The position numbers and the translations under genes were made by a program. Under the pieces are notes generated by a model. The model worked only from the letters and a program-made list of their open reading frames with translations. It did no database searches and had not been told where the DNA came from. Positions 22,936 through 34,000 of a stretch of 64,000 nt of DNA are shown here, piece after piece. How positions within the stretch are numbered: position 1 is the stretch's first letter; each line of letters begins with the position of its first letter. This DNA comes from Puccinia triticina (lineage: Eukaryota; Basidiomycota; Pucciniomycetes; Pucciniales; Pucciniaceae): contig NC_070569.1 of NCBI RefSeq assembly GCF_026914185.1, positions 2,852,001 to 2,916,000 of the forward strand, in the 5' to 3' direction.

Positions 22936-24588
22936 GTTTTCCAGGGCCATATTTACTTCACAACACCCTGTCACCAGAATTATGCATATACACATCAAAG
23001 GGAACAAAAATACATCCCACATTGGACTACATTCATTAAATATGTAGTATTAAGTATACTTCTTTTTCCATATTGTGACATCATCTTAAACTGACTCTGA
23101 AAATGGAAAAACCGGTTATGTTTAGTAACCCCCAATTTCAATTTTCATGCCCTATGGTACAGGCCCTTAGCCTATTACATAGAAATCAAACCTGTCAGTG
23201 CTTTCCCTATTTTTTGGCTACTGGGCTGATCCAATGAGAAAATTGCTCAGATTCCATCTTCTTTTTTCTTGTTTCTCCAGCCCTGTCTATTTGAATCTCA
23301 GGTTGAAACTTCAGCAGCAATGTTCACAATGGAAATTTCATCCACCTAAAAAGCAGTTTTATATAACAAAATAAACATTTCCTCAAAAGAGCGAAAACAA
23401 AGCAAAGTCAAAAGCTCAAGAAACCAGACCAGGAAGACAAAAGAAATGGATTGTAAAGAGGGAGGGTATTTTTGGTGAAATAATTTTTTTGCTAATGATG
23501 GAGGGCAGGTGCAGAAAGGGTACAAAGCCTAAAAAACTCAAGGAGAAACAATCAATTGAAGTTGATGAATTCCCAGGTGAGATGATCAATTGATCAAACA
23601 AGATAATGTCAGGTTGCGAAACCAAGCGCAGAAAGCTTCCTAAACTGTAAGCTTCCAAATCAAGAAGAAACTCGCGCTGTTGCTAAACCATGAAACCAGC
23701 CCTATCCCGAAAAACTAACAATACACCAAAATACCTTACTTACCGCAGCCTTGGCCAGCGTTGTTTCAGCCTCTAACCCTGACCCTTGGTCAGGTGCGGC
23801 GCAATCCCATCCTGAACCCTGAATACATCAGCGAGAAAGGACGCCCGACTCGTCGGGTCCCTAACCTGTTAGTACAGTGAACTTTGCCCATAAAAGAGCC
23901 TGCTCGACCAGCCCAAAATGCTGACACCAGCCTCATTCCAATCTTTCCTTCCTCGCAAAAGATCCAAGCAAAACTTGCACGCTCTTAAACTTTGATTCCC
24001 GTCACTACCTCAGACCTTAAAACTATAATCTTAAAAATATAAAAACATAATTCATCCTTTTACTTCTTCTCGTCTAATCTTTATTACGCTCCAAAACTCA
24101 AAATTACCAAAAATATCCTTGTTTCTCCACGCACGCCTGTGTTCTTCAAACCTTTGCCCATCTATCTCCAACTACTCGCTACCTACCGCTTCGGCTCTTT
24201 TTCTTCTTAAAAACTCATCGACGCACTCTTGTTGCCTCCATACCTCATTCCATTCATCTCACAGAAGTCTTCAGACTACCGCCCTTGCTCTTAGGTAAGA
24301 GCACCATTTTGTTCTTTCACTTTGTTAACTTCACATTGTCATTCCTGCAACAAAAGGAACTTATGGAAATAAAACACTCTTAGTTCTCCTAATTCTTACA
24401 GATAATTCCATGATAGTGAAAGATCAAAGAGGCGTTAAGGACGAGGAACCAGAGACGGAAGTAATGACTCAGAGATAGTATACAAGGTCGTGGAAGTCAC
24501 TGCGTATTGCTTGTGAGGTGAAATTTATGCGTTGGTTTTTACCAGCAGGTTACTACTTTTTCATCGTGGAAAACGCAAGTCTTATAAT
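22936..24588. other. Intergenic stretch, no gene seen
   Basis: No conserved reading frame. AT-rich with a pyrimidine-rich part (24000-24300). The region nearest 24588 would contain the 3' UTR of the zinc-finger gene on the minus strand. Confidence 0.45.
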
Positions 24589-26492
24589 TTAAAACCGAGT
24601 TTGCGAGCCAAAGTTGTACGCGTCGAGTTCACTGGTGGGTCCCGGAATTTCTGGTAACCGCATTTGAGATTCCAAGACATGAAGCTGACGTTGATGCCTG
24701 CAGTGGCAAGATGGTTTTTGTGCGACATAATATATCAGTATCGAATCGTATATAAAATCATCGGATGATTTCAGCTCACCTCCTCAAATTGGATAGATTG
24801 GAGAAAGACCTGCCGCAAACGTTGCAGAAGTTGGCTTAAGACCCAAAATTACAAGCAATCAGCGTCGTGATGGGGCTCAATGTTCCTACACGGTGACTAA
24901 TGAAGAAATTAGCTGCTTACATCTTTCACCTGTATGAACGGTGCCATGAAGTGCCAAAGCGCTGGGTCGGTTGAAATCTTTGCCGCATATCCCGCAGCTA
25001 AAGCGAGGCACGTACGCGTCAGCAACCTAGCAGAAGTGATTTAAACAGTTTGTTCGACTTACACATGCATGCGCTTGCGCTTGGGCCTGTCGGTATTGCT
25101 TCGTGGCAAACTTCTCTTGGCATCCTTGGCAGATTGAGGTACATCGCTTGGCTGTCCAGTTTCCTTGTTCCGTGCTTGAAGGTGAGCATCTGTGATCGGC
25201 GGGAGTAAGCCATTGAATTTCAACGCAGAAGGCTTTCCAAAACTGTTGCCTCGACTGATCGGGGTATTTGCGAATAATTGCGGAGGGCTTGGAATAGAGA
25301 TAGCTGATAGGATGTTGCAGACAGAGCGTTGTGAATCCAGAGACGTTGTTCTGTTGGGTTCGGTTGGCCGAGAATGCGATTCTGAAGATGTTCCAAAGGC
25401 AAAGATGGAGGAGGATCTCGAACTAGAAGTTTCTGCAGAATTGTAGAAAGTTGAATTCCTGCTGAGAGAGTGGGGGTTGCACAGTGATCCCGATGACTCG
25501 CTGGGGTGATTTTCATTATGTTTGCAACCTGCGCGTTCATACCTGCCTCCTGCTCCAAGTGGAGTCATAGGTCTCTCAGTGCTAGTAACATCCATAGGTC
25601 CACTACCGGGCGTCTGCCGGCGAGAGCAACTCAATTCAGGCAGTGAGCCCACGTCTATTGGAGATTCGTTAAATCCGGAACTATAGAGGCCTAGGGAAGA
25701 GTCGTATTGCCCCACGCTCTCGGCCGCCTGGCTTAGAGCGAAGGGCCTCTCGTGGTCCATGAAAGAATGCTGAGAGTGTACTGAGAGCCTTAAATCAAGT
25801 GAAGCTTGGAAGCCTTGCGGGGATGTGTCGATCCATTGGGCAAGCAGGGACGGGAGGGCAGTACTCGACGGAGCTGGCTCGTACATGTGAGCAAAGTTGA
25901 AGCCTCCACTTAAGCTGCCAGTGGTCCCAGTAAGATTTGCTTCACCCTCAGCAAATGCTCCACCTTCCAAAAATCTTGGTGTGCGAGAGTCCTCGTGGAC
26001 TGGGAAGCCGAGTGAACATGATGAATCTGTTGGCCTTATCTCGTAACCCTCCGACAATTCCGCTGGCGGATGAGACACAAACTGCTCAGAAGGCGTACTC
26101 AAGTGCTGCTCAGGCCACCTAGATTCAGTCCACCCAAGCTCGCGTGGGCCTGACGAGAATGCCGAGAAATAGTCCGAATAATGTGGTTCATCGCCGTCGC
26201 CAAAACTAGACTGGCCGTTGGGATGCACGCCTGGCCAAGACGAGAGGTTCGGAGGCGAATCGGTAAAGGTTTCGGTTGTAAACGGGTAATAGTCCTGGGG
26301 ATCGTGATGTGCATGTAGTTGAGGCTCCGCTTGTGAACCAGGTAGATTTTCATACTGCCAACAATCATCCCGAAGAATATCGTTGGATGGGATCAAGTTC
26401 TGAGTGTCCTGATTATCTTGGTAAGTGCTGGACTCTATGAAGTTCTCCAGCTGCACCAAATTGTCACGACCGTTGAAAATGTGCTCAGACAT
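24589..26492 (-). CDS. C2H2 zinc-finger transcription factor, four exons
   Basis: Exons read as 26492-25065, 25026-24921, 24834-24780 and 24697-24589, giving 565 codons in frame. The first 476 residues are Ser/Pro/Gly-rich and disordered-looking, typical of an activation or regulatory region. The C-terminus has a basic stretch (RPKRKRMH, possible nuclear localisation signal) followed by two adjacent C2H2 fingers. The first is CGICGKDF...LALHGTVH. It is joined by a TGER linker to the second, CNVCGRSF...LRRHQRQLH. The fingers are only visible after splicing. The first intron uses GTGTAA as donor; the others GTAAGC and GTGAGC. A two-finger C-terminal arrangement is common in fungal stress and development regulators, but I cannot name an orthologue. 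The target genes are unknown. Confidence 0.85.
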
Positions 26493-28793
26493 GACAAGAA
26501 CGCGTAAAATCTGAGGTTCTTGTTGCTTTTCGATGAGAAATTGGTGAGAGGATTCAGACTGGGTGATGCTGGGCCTTTGAAGCTGTCTTGATTTTGTAGT
26601 TGAGATCTATGCAGTGAAAGAGAAAAAGTAACAGTAAGTCTGGGCAAGCTTTTTAACCATGGCATAACCGTGTCAGGCTCATGGATAAGAAATCAGGCAG
26701 CTAATCCAGCTTACTCACTTCCGTCGCACCGTCAGACCTCGAAGCCTTTCAAGCAGTAGAAACAACGCGATCGAGGTTGATATGTGGTCTTGTTATAACT
26801 GTTTGTTTTACTCTTGCCGAAATGTGATTTCGCCGGCTTTATGAACGCACAAACCAGTTGTGATTCAAACAAAAATACCAACAATGACGATGATATGTCG
26901 GTTCAAGCAAAAAACGAGAGATCTGTGAAGTCTTTTCTTGAATAAAGGGTCTACCAACTAAATGCGTTGGGTATAAGCCAAGTTTGCTGAATAAATGCGC
27001 TGGGAATAAGCTAGAGGGTTGGTCAGGTGTGGATTTAGATAATTGCGAAGAACTGTGGATCTGCAAGCTTGACTGGAGAGATCTTAACCAAAAGGAGCTG
27101 TTGGGGTGCTGCAAACAAGATGGGCAAGAACTCAGTCTTATTACCGCTTTAGGTGTGAGGCGTGGTAAATTGGAACGGACGAAATCAAGCGCTCTACGAA
27201 TGTTTCAGTCACTACCAGACGGGTGGGTAATGAAAATTCCAAATGGCCAAGTTACATACCTATAGGGGAATTTGGAGACTAGAAGTCACTATTATCTAGA
27301 TTCATGCTTACAAGACTCGCTTTCGTTGTTGTTCTCAGTTGAACCATAATGACATGATCTTAGCCAGAGACCAGTGGATAAAAGTGGGGGCTATGCATTT
27401 TTTTAATCGCCAGACTGCGCGCCTTAGCAGTCTCTCTATCGCCTCCCATGGGAATAGATTGTGCCATTCGGAAACTTCATGCGCAAGCAAAACGTGGCTT
27501 TCCCAATTTTGGAAGACCTTCCACGGTTTCACTGGAAAAGTGGGGGGAGCCAGCGTCCGGATCAGGGTGTTGGTTCCACACGGAATCAGCTCCCATTGCG
27601 ATGCACATTTTCAATGATCATCCTGCGCAAAATAGTTTCTTCGTTTTTTTTGTTTCTAATGAGGCCAAGCAGTGACTCACGAAAATCAAATATTCATTGA
27701 GCATTCACGGCTGGTTCATCGCGGGGAAGAAGGGTGGGCCCGCTTTTCCTCTGGACCCCGAGGCAAATGAGAAACCTCAGCCTGACCGTGACAATGACTT
27801 TTTACAATGAAGGTCTGCGTATATGATAGGGCCCCCTAGACCCCAGTGCTTTCGTAGGCGTAAGTACTTTGGTAGGCGTGTTGGACTTGTGCTGAATTCC
27901 GCCGGCAGGGAAAAGCAAATATCAAGTTTTTTGAAAACTCCAGATAGGCGACGGCGACAGCATGTTTCTCCCTTCTTTGAAGAAAAGAAAAATAAAGGAG
28001 CGGAAACGACCGAGTTTTCCAGCTTGCAGTCGGGGACGGATGCCACCTCCGCCGGACCGCAGGATGACGGAGCTGATAACCCAACCAAGAAAGAAGAAGG
28101 TAGTACTCACTGCTTCCGGTCTGCAACTCAGGATGTCTCTTGGATCAATTACGATTTCTTCATGTCTCGTATAAGCCTAAGCACATATCCATTCCGCCCT
28201 CGAACTTAGTACAAGTACTCCCTCGCCTGCCGGGGGGCTTGACGCGAAGCGCCTCGCATAAAGTGTGACCTCCCTGAATGTGACCTCCCTTCAGTGAGGT
28301 CACACTCTGTGCGAAGAGAACCTGCGGGGCTGCCTCACGGAGAGGCTTTGTTAAGCTCGTTCCGCCCTGGGCACACGGCTTGGGTGGCAAGTTTGTTATA
28401 TGTGGGACCCGCTTCACGCGCGGCTCTGTTTATGTCAGGGTCAGGTAAATTAGGCCGACCCGAGAGCAGTTTGGGCTGATCTCGAAGTCTGCCTGGCAAG
28501 AGTTGGGGGGTGGTTGGGGGGTCTCGCTCTTTTCTTTCTTCCTATGGCCTTTTCAGCTTCTTTGGCAAGAAAAATTGAAAATCCCCAAAAGGCTGGAGAG
28601 GCTGTGGCAGCTGGGCGGGTGGTATCCGCGGATCGCCCCGCACTTGACAAGGTCGGTCGGATCAGAGCTATCTCGGCCGCGCTCACCACATGCCGGCTGC
28701 CCCACGGAGCCGAACCCAACGACCAGCAAGTACCCATATCGAGACTTCTCGCCACACTCGATCCTTCCCAGGCCGCCATAAGATATACGAACG
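26493..28793. other. Divergent intergenic region between the zinc-finger gene and VPS26
   Basis: It holds the upstream regions of both flanking genes, which diverge. Open frames here lack domain text or codon regularity. A hairpin with arms carrying GTGTGACCTC and GAGGTCACAC occupies about 28248-28312. A frame at 28514-28987 overlaps the VPS26 start in another phase and is probably not a gene. Confidence 0.5.
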
Positions 28794-30133
28794 ATGACGT
28801 CCTGGCTTGTATTCCAACCAACGATAGATGTCGAGATTCGCCTGGAGGGAGAGGAGGAACGGAAGTCGGTAGAAGTCAAGGTGGACAAAGACAAGAAGGA
28901 AAGATGTCCGGTCTATTTGGACGGGGAAGGCGTAACTGGCCAGGTAAGGATGAACCCAAGCACTCTTCCCCCTCTTACGCCACCTAAAATCGTCAAACCG
29001 CCTCGGAAAAGAAATCTGTCAAACGGTTTGTGAAGTTTTCCCGATCCCTATCGGGTCTTGGCATAGGTTATCATCCGAGTTCGCGAGGGAAAAGGCGTTA
29101 AACATGAAGGTGTTAAAGTCGAATTCGTTGGCTCGATAGGTACGAATTTTTATACGCTCTCAAGGAGTTTAATAGAATTGACATTGAAATCGTGAAACAT
29201 TTAGAATTATTTTATGATCGTGGGAACCATTTTGAGTTTCATACTCTCAGCCAGGAACTAGCCTCTCCCGGAGAATTGAAAGCGATACAGACCTACGATT
29301 TTTCCTTCAAGAACGTCGAGAAGCAGTACGAGTCGTATCAAGGTATTAACGTGAAGCTACGGTTCGTCAACCCTCCGAGTACCTCCCTGAACGCCCGGAC
29401 AAGCGTACTGAGCCTAAAATCTAATCCGGGCCTCATTTTCGTACCAGCTATTTCATCCGGGTCACTGTTGCTCGCAGGATGGCTGATGTGCTCAAGGAAC
29501 GTGATTTGTGGGTCCACTCATACCGGATGCCACCAGAGAGTAATAATTCGATTAAGATGGAAGTAGGGATCGAAGATTGTCTCCATATCGAGTTCGAGTA
29601 TAACAAGTCACGGTACGTTTGTAATCATTTGCATTGAGTTGCCCTGACCATCTTTAGGCAATTGATATTATCTTTTGGGGAGAGATAGGTACCACCTCAA
29701 AGATGTAATTGTTGGCAAAATTTACTTCCTTTTGGTCCGGATCAAAATCAAACATATGGAGCTCTCGATTATCCGTCGCGAGACCACCGGAGCTGGTGAG
29801 TGATCTCACTTCCATGAACTATTGCTGAACGTAATATCTTCTCTGACCCAATGTATATTACGATTGCGTATGAATGTTGATGGGCCAGCTCCGAACCAAT
29901 ACAATGAGTCGGAGACGATCACGAAGTTTGAGATCATGGACGGCGCACCCGTCCGAGGCGAGACGATCCCCATCCGACTCTTCCTCGGCGGCTTTGATCT
30001 GACACCGACTTTTAGAGACGTCAACAAAAAATTCTCGACTCGTTATTATCTCAACTTGGTCCTAATTGATGAAGAAAATCGGAGGTACTTCAAGCAACAG
30101 GAGATCACGATCTTTCGTCTACCCGAAAATTGA
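28794..30133 (+). CDS. VPS26: Vacuolar protein sorting-associated protein 26 (retromer subunit)
   Basis: Six exons read as 28794-28943, 29067-29139, 29205-29361, 29448-29612, 29689-29795 and 29889-30133 join in frame to 298 residues, the usual Vps26 length. The protein shows the strongly conserved VDVEIRLEGEEERK-like start, ERCPVYLDGE, then ELFYDRGNHFEFHTLSQELA and SPGELKAIQTYDFSFKNVEK. QYESYQGINVKLRYF, MEVGIEDCLHIEFEYNKS and ETITKFEIMDGAPVRGETIP follow, with a C-terminus of QQEITIFRLPEN. Vps26 has two arrestin-like beta-sandwich lobes. With Vps29 and Vps35 it forms the cargo-recognition retromer that returns receptors from endosomes to the Golgi. Start ATG is chosen because the conserved N-terminal text begins within ten residues of it. 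All introns are GT-AG and short (65-125 bases). No lesion seen. Confidence 0.95.
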
Positions 30134-31046
30134 AACACCTAATTCATCAATCATCTCTCTCTCACTCGAATTGTATTCTTTTTTCTGGATCTCTTCCAGC
30201 AATATTTACATATATATGCACGCAAAAAAATAAACGGCAATGAACCACCCTGGCTCACTTGCTAAGCTCACTTGGCCATTGATCCTATACTCGTTTAAGC
30301 CTTTGATTTTTGCCCCTGATTGAATAGCACGGATCATCATATAATTTATTTTGGCTGTGAACTCTATCTTTACTTCATCTTCAAAGGTATTTGACAAGAA
30401 TGTAGGAGAGAATCGCCAACCTATCACGCTATGAGGCAAGCCGGGCTTAGCAGCCACATCACATACCATCAGTTATGCTACATAGTCACAGGTGCCTTCG
30501 TATTCAAAAGCGCATGGGAAAGATGGTGGACCAGAGGCTTCAAGGGTCGAGCCACCAACTCAACTAAGCCCCGCCATTAAGCTAACATGATATGAAGATT
30601 TTTGCGGGATGCTTCGTTTGCCGAGTCCCCCGGCCAGTAAAAGGCACTGTCCAAAAAATCAATATCCCCTTGATATACGTATTGGGGCCTGAGTTTTTGA
30701 AGATGTTGCTGAGATTCATAAATACCTCTTGACGCGGACATACTGACGCATGATTACACATTTGTCATTATGCAGTCAACTTGGAACTCCACTAATGTAG
30801 CCCTAAACGTGGACTGCGAGTATCTACAACTGGAGAGTCCTGGTGTAGCTACACATTTTCAATGATTTTTCTTTGTTGCAGGTCTATACAGTCTTTTTTT
30901 CGAATAACAAGCAGAAAAGAGTTGGAAATATGGGATACAAAAAATAGATATGAGTAGGGCGCAACAATTGCGAGTTGATTCTAGTAAAGAGAATTGTACA
31001 GGGATGATTTCACGGCAGGTGGAGAGGTTTTTCACTCTTTTTTTCT
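30134..31046. other. Intergenic stretch between convergent genes
   Basis: No gene visible. It holds the 3' regions of VPS26 (plus) and the oxygenase gene (minus), which converge here. Confidence 0.5.
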
Positions 31047-34000
31047 CTAGGGACGATTGTGGACGTTCAAAAAATTGGCAGTACCGTCGTATCTGATATG
31101 CATTGTCGGCATACCCGAGATGGAGTCGAGGACGCGTATCTTCGACAGATGTCCTTGTCGCCCGGGCGCTTTCCTAAGCTTATTCAAGTTTTGGACTTCC
31201 TTGATAACCACTGGGATTATCTCTTGGTAAAATCCCGAACAATGTCCTTCCACTATTGTTCAATTTTCAATTGAGGACAAAAGTCATCAACTTCATTAGC
31301 TCAGTCTCTTGCCTCACGCTTTTAGTTTCGGACAAAATTTCGAAATAAGCGTCTGGTTACTGCTTACAATCAAGGAGCTTTTGATATTCAGTCATTTGCC
31401 GCGCAGGGTTATATTCGAAGTCGAGTTCCCCAACCCGCTGATATTCCCGATGGTTGAAAAATGATAAGATCATCCGAATACACCCGGATAATTGGTACAG
31501 GCGATGTGAGAGAAGGAGGGAGAAAGATATAAGGATCAACAAAGGAGAAGGCGTGGGGAAGATGGAGAATAGGCTGACATTAGTTCCCTTGCTGTCTGGG
31601 CCGAGGTTCGCGACGAGCCCATTGAGAGCGGGTTCCCAATGGTTAAGCCTAGTGGACTCGAGGCCGTAGCGACAATACTTCTCCCGTATGTCAGCATTTT
31701 GGAAACAGGTGGGGTCCTCCAGTGCAAGGCTTCGCAAGTCTCGGAGTCCCAGGAAGACTGTCGAGTCCAGATGGGAGCCCGTGCTAGGCTCGGCAGGCGG
31801 GATGAGATGGTCTAGTGCGTGGGCTACCCCGTGGGTCATCGTGTACGCAAGCGTCGCCACCGCACGCAGACAGTCCGCCGCCAGCTCGTCCGCACTCAAG
31901 TTCCCTTCGCTGGCGTTGAGCTCTCGTAGATTGTGATAGAAGCGGCGAGAGTCCTCGTGGACATGCTTCATGACCGGTTGTCCTGACACGAATTTGATCG
32001 TGTCCTCTAACATGTTCAATGCCCCCACCGTAACCACTGCAGCGCCCTTCTTAATCATACTCGCAATGCTCTAAGAAGAATGAAAATCACTTCGCGGTTG
32101 GGTTGATTGAAATGTTGAGTATTGAATATAAGTAACTTACGGTTGGAGACGATTCAGCTTCAATGTGGAACTTGAGCTGCCAGGCTAAACCACACGCCGC
32201 CACACGAGCGGCTGATCGACTCTTGAAAGTCATCTGTGCCTCCGTCAGGTACAAATACCTGCAGATGAAGAAAATGCAGATAGCTATCAATGCCCGAGTA
32301 AGACTTGAGTGACAAATCAATAAATCCAAAATCAACAAACACATCGCTCAAAGCAGTCAAGAGTAGCTGCTCTGAATGCAGCCCAGTTTCTACCAAGCCA
32401 AAGATGTGAGCCAGCCTGGGATGGATAGAAGGAGCAAATAAATATATTAGCGGTTTGGTCACGGAGAAGCGGGGGCGAGGAACGGACCATCCAGATATCA
32501 TCGGATTGGTGACGTCGCGACATATATCGACGGTCTGGTCGTAATTGATGGGGTTGCGACGGGTGGAGCATTGCTTGATCCGCTCGGACAGAAACTTCTC
32601 AAACAACTTCCACTCCTCACCGGTGATCGCCGAGTCCAATGCCTCATAAACATTCGATACACACGATTGCATGTTCGGCTAATTAATGTCCAATTTTCAT
32701 GCCATCAGATCATTGAAGCAGTGTGCGAGTCTTCTATTTTGGGTTAAACTCACGATGCCAAACAACTCTGCCATCCTTTGCCTTTGAATCATCTCTGTGT
32801 CTAGAAGAGATCCATGAAACCATCCAGTCCGGGCCAAGTTTAGACCAAAGAAGATTGCATATTTAATAAGAGTTCGAAAAGAATGGCTCGTAGATCGAAG
32901 ATGCCTCACCAGAGATCTTGCAAATCAATTTCCGGTCGGGGGAAACTTGCACGGTTTTGAATCCGATAGGTGCATAGGGCTGGAGGTTCAAGGAATAGTT
33001 TAGAGCTTTCTGTGGACTGATGTCCGTCAATATCTGGTAGATTGTCTTGGGAACCATGAACGGGACTAGATGGATCCAAATTTCAGTAAGATGGAGATAT
33101 GCAATAGTAATTGCAGTTTGAGAGCTCACATAATAATGCAACATCGTTGCAAGCGTATTGGTTGGGCCTAAATGAAAACTTAGAATGAGTAAATTGGCTA
33201 ACAGTTGAGAAAAGGTCGGTGGACTGGAACTCGTACAGATTATTGATAATGAGTCTCTGCAACATGCCGCCATAAGAGCCATCTCGTGGATCGGGCTGGC
33301 AGTCGTTGAGACCCCAGTCGGTAAGGGCGTCGGCCGTGGCGGAGTCCTGAGAGGACCAACGGTTTCAGTGATTTGTGGCTTGGGGATACTAAAAAAGGAG
33401 CAGTCTTCTTACGGTGTAGAATCGATCACCCCGAACCAGCGCGACTGTTAAATAACTAGCTCTGGTCAAAAGGCTGCATACTTGAGAGATGAAAGGATAA
33501 GGAGGAGATGGACTGACCGGCATCGCTCAATATCGCCCGGCTAATGGTATAGCCGGGGCACAAGCCAGCGCCCAAACGAGGAGCTTTGGATTCTTCGCCA
33601 TGGAGTCCGGCGTGTAAGGGGATATTTGATGGGTGACCAACCAGATCTTCCATGGCGTTTGCCTGTGGCATATGAGTCATTCAAAGAAAACCCGTGTTAG
33701 CATTCAGTCAAATGCGTTGATCATAAAGATCGAGGACTGACAATCGTTTCGTCTGAGTTCCACTCCTTGAAGCTCTCGAACGCTTTTAAGCCCAGGTACT
33801 CCCTAAACTCATTCAACGTGCATGCTCGCCATACGTCTCTAATGAAACATGAGCAATCAGCAATGGCTCAAGTTACAAACATGGCAGCGAATCAACACAC
33901 CTGGCCGTCCGCATTCCTTGGCAATCGATCCATCGGAGCACAGCGGGCGTGTGTTGGGCCCCAAAAGCTCCAGCGACATCGTACGTCGCGTCCCTGAGGA

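Noticed and set aside
25220..25558. Additional minus-strand ORF overlapping the zinc-finger gene
   Set aside because: Alternate phase of exon 1 without domain content.
28514..28987. Separate gene before VPS26
   Set aside because: It overlaps the VPS26 first exon in another phase, has no domain and fits a 5' leader.
31454..31936. Plus-strand frames opposite the oxygenase gene
   Set aside because: Shadows of the P450-half exons on the minus strand.
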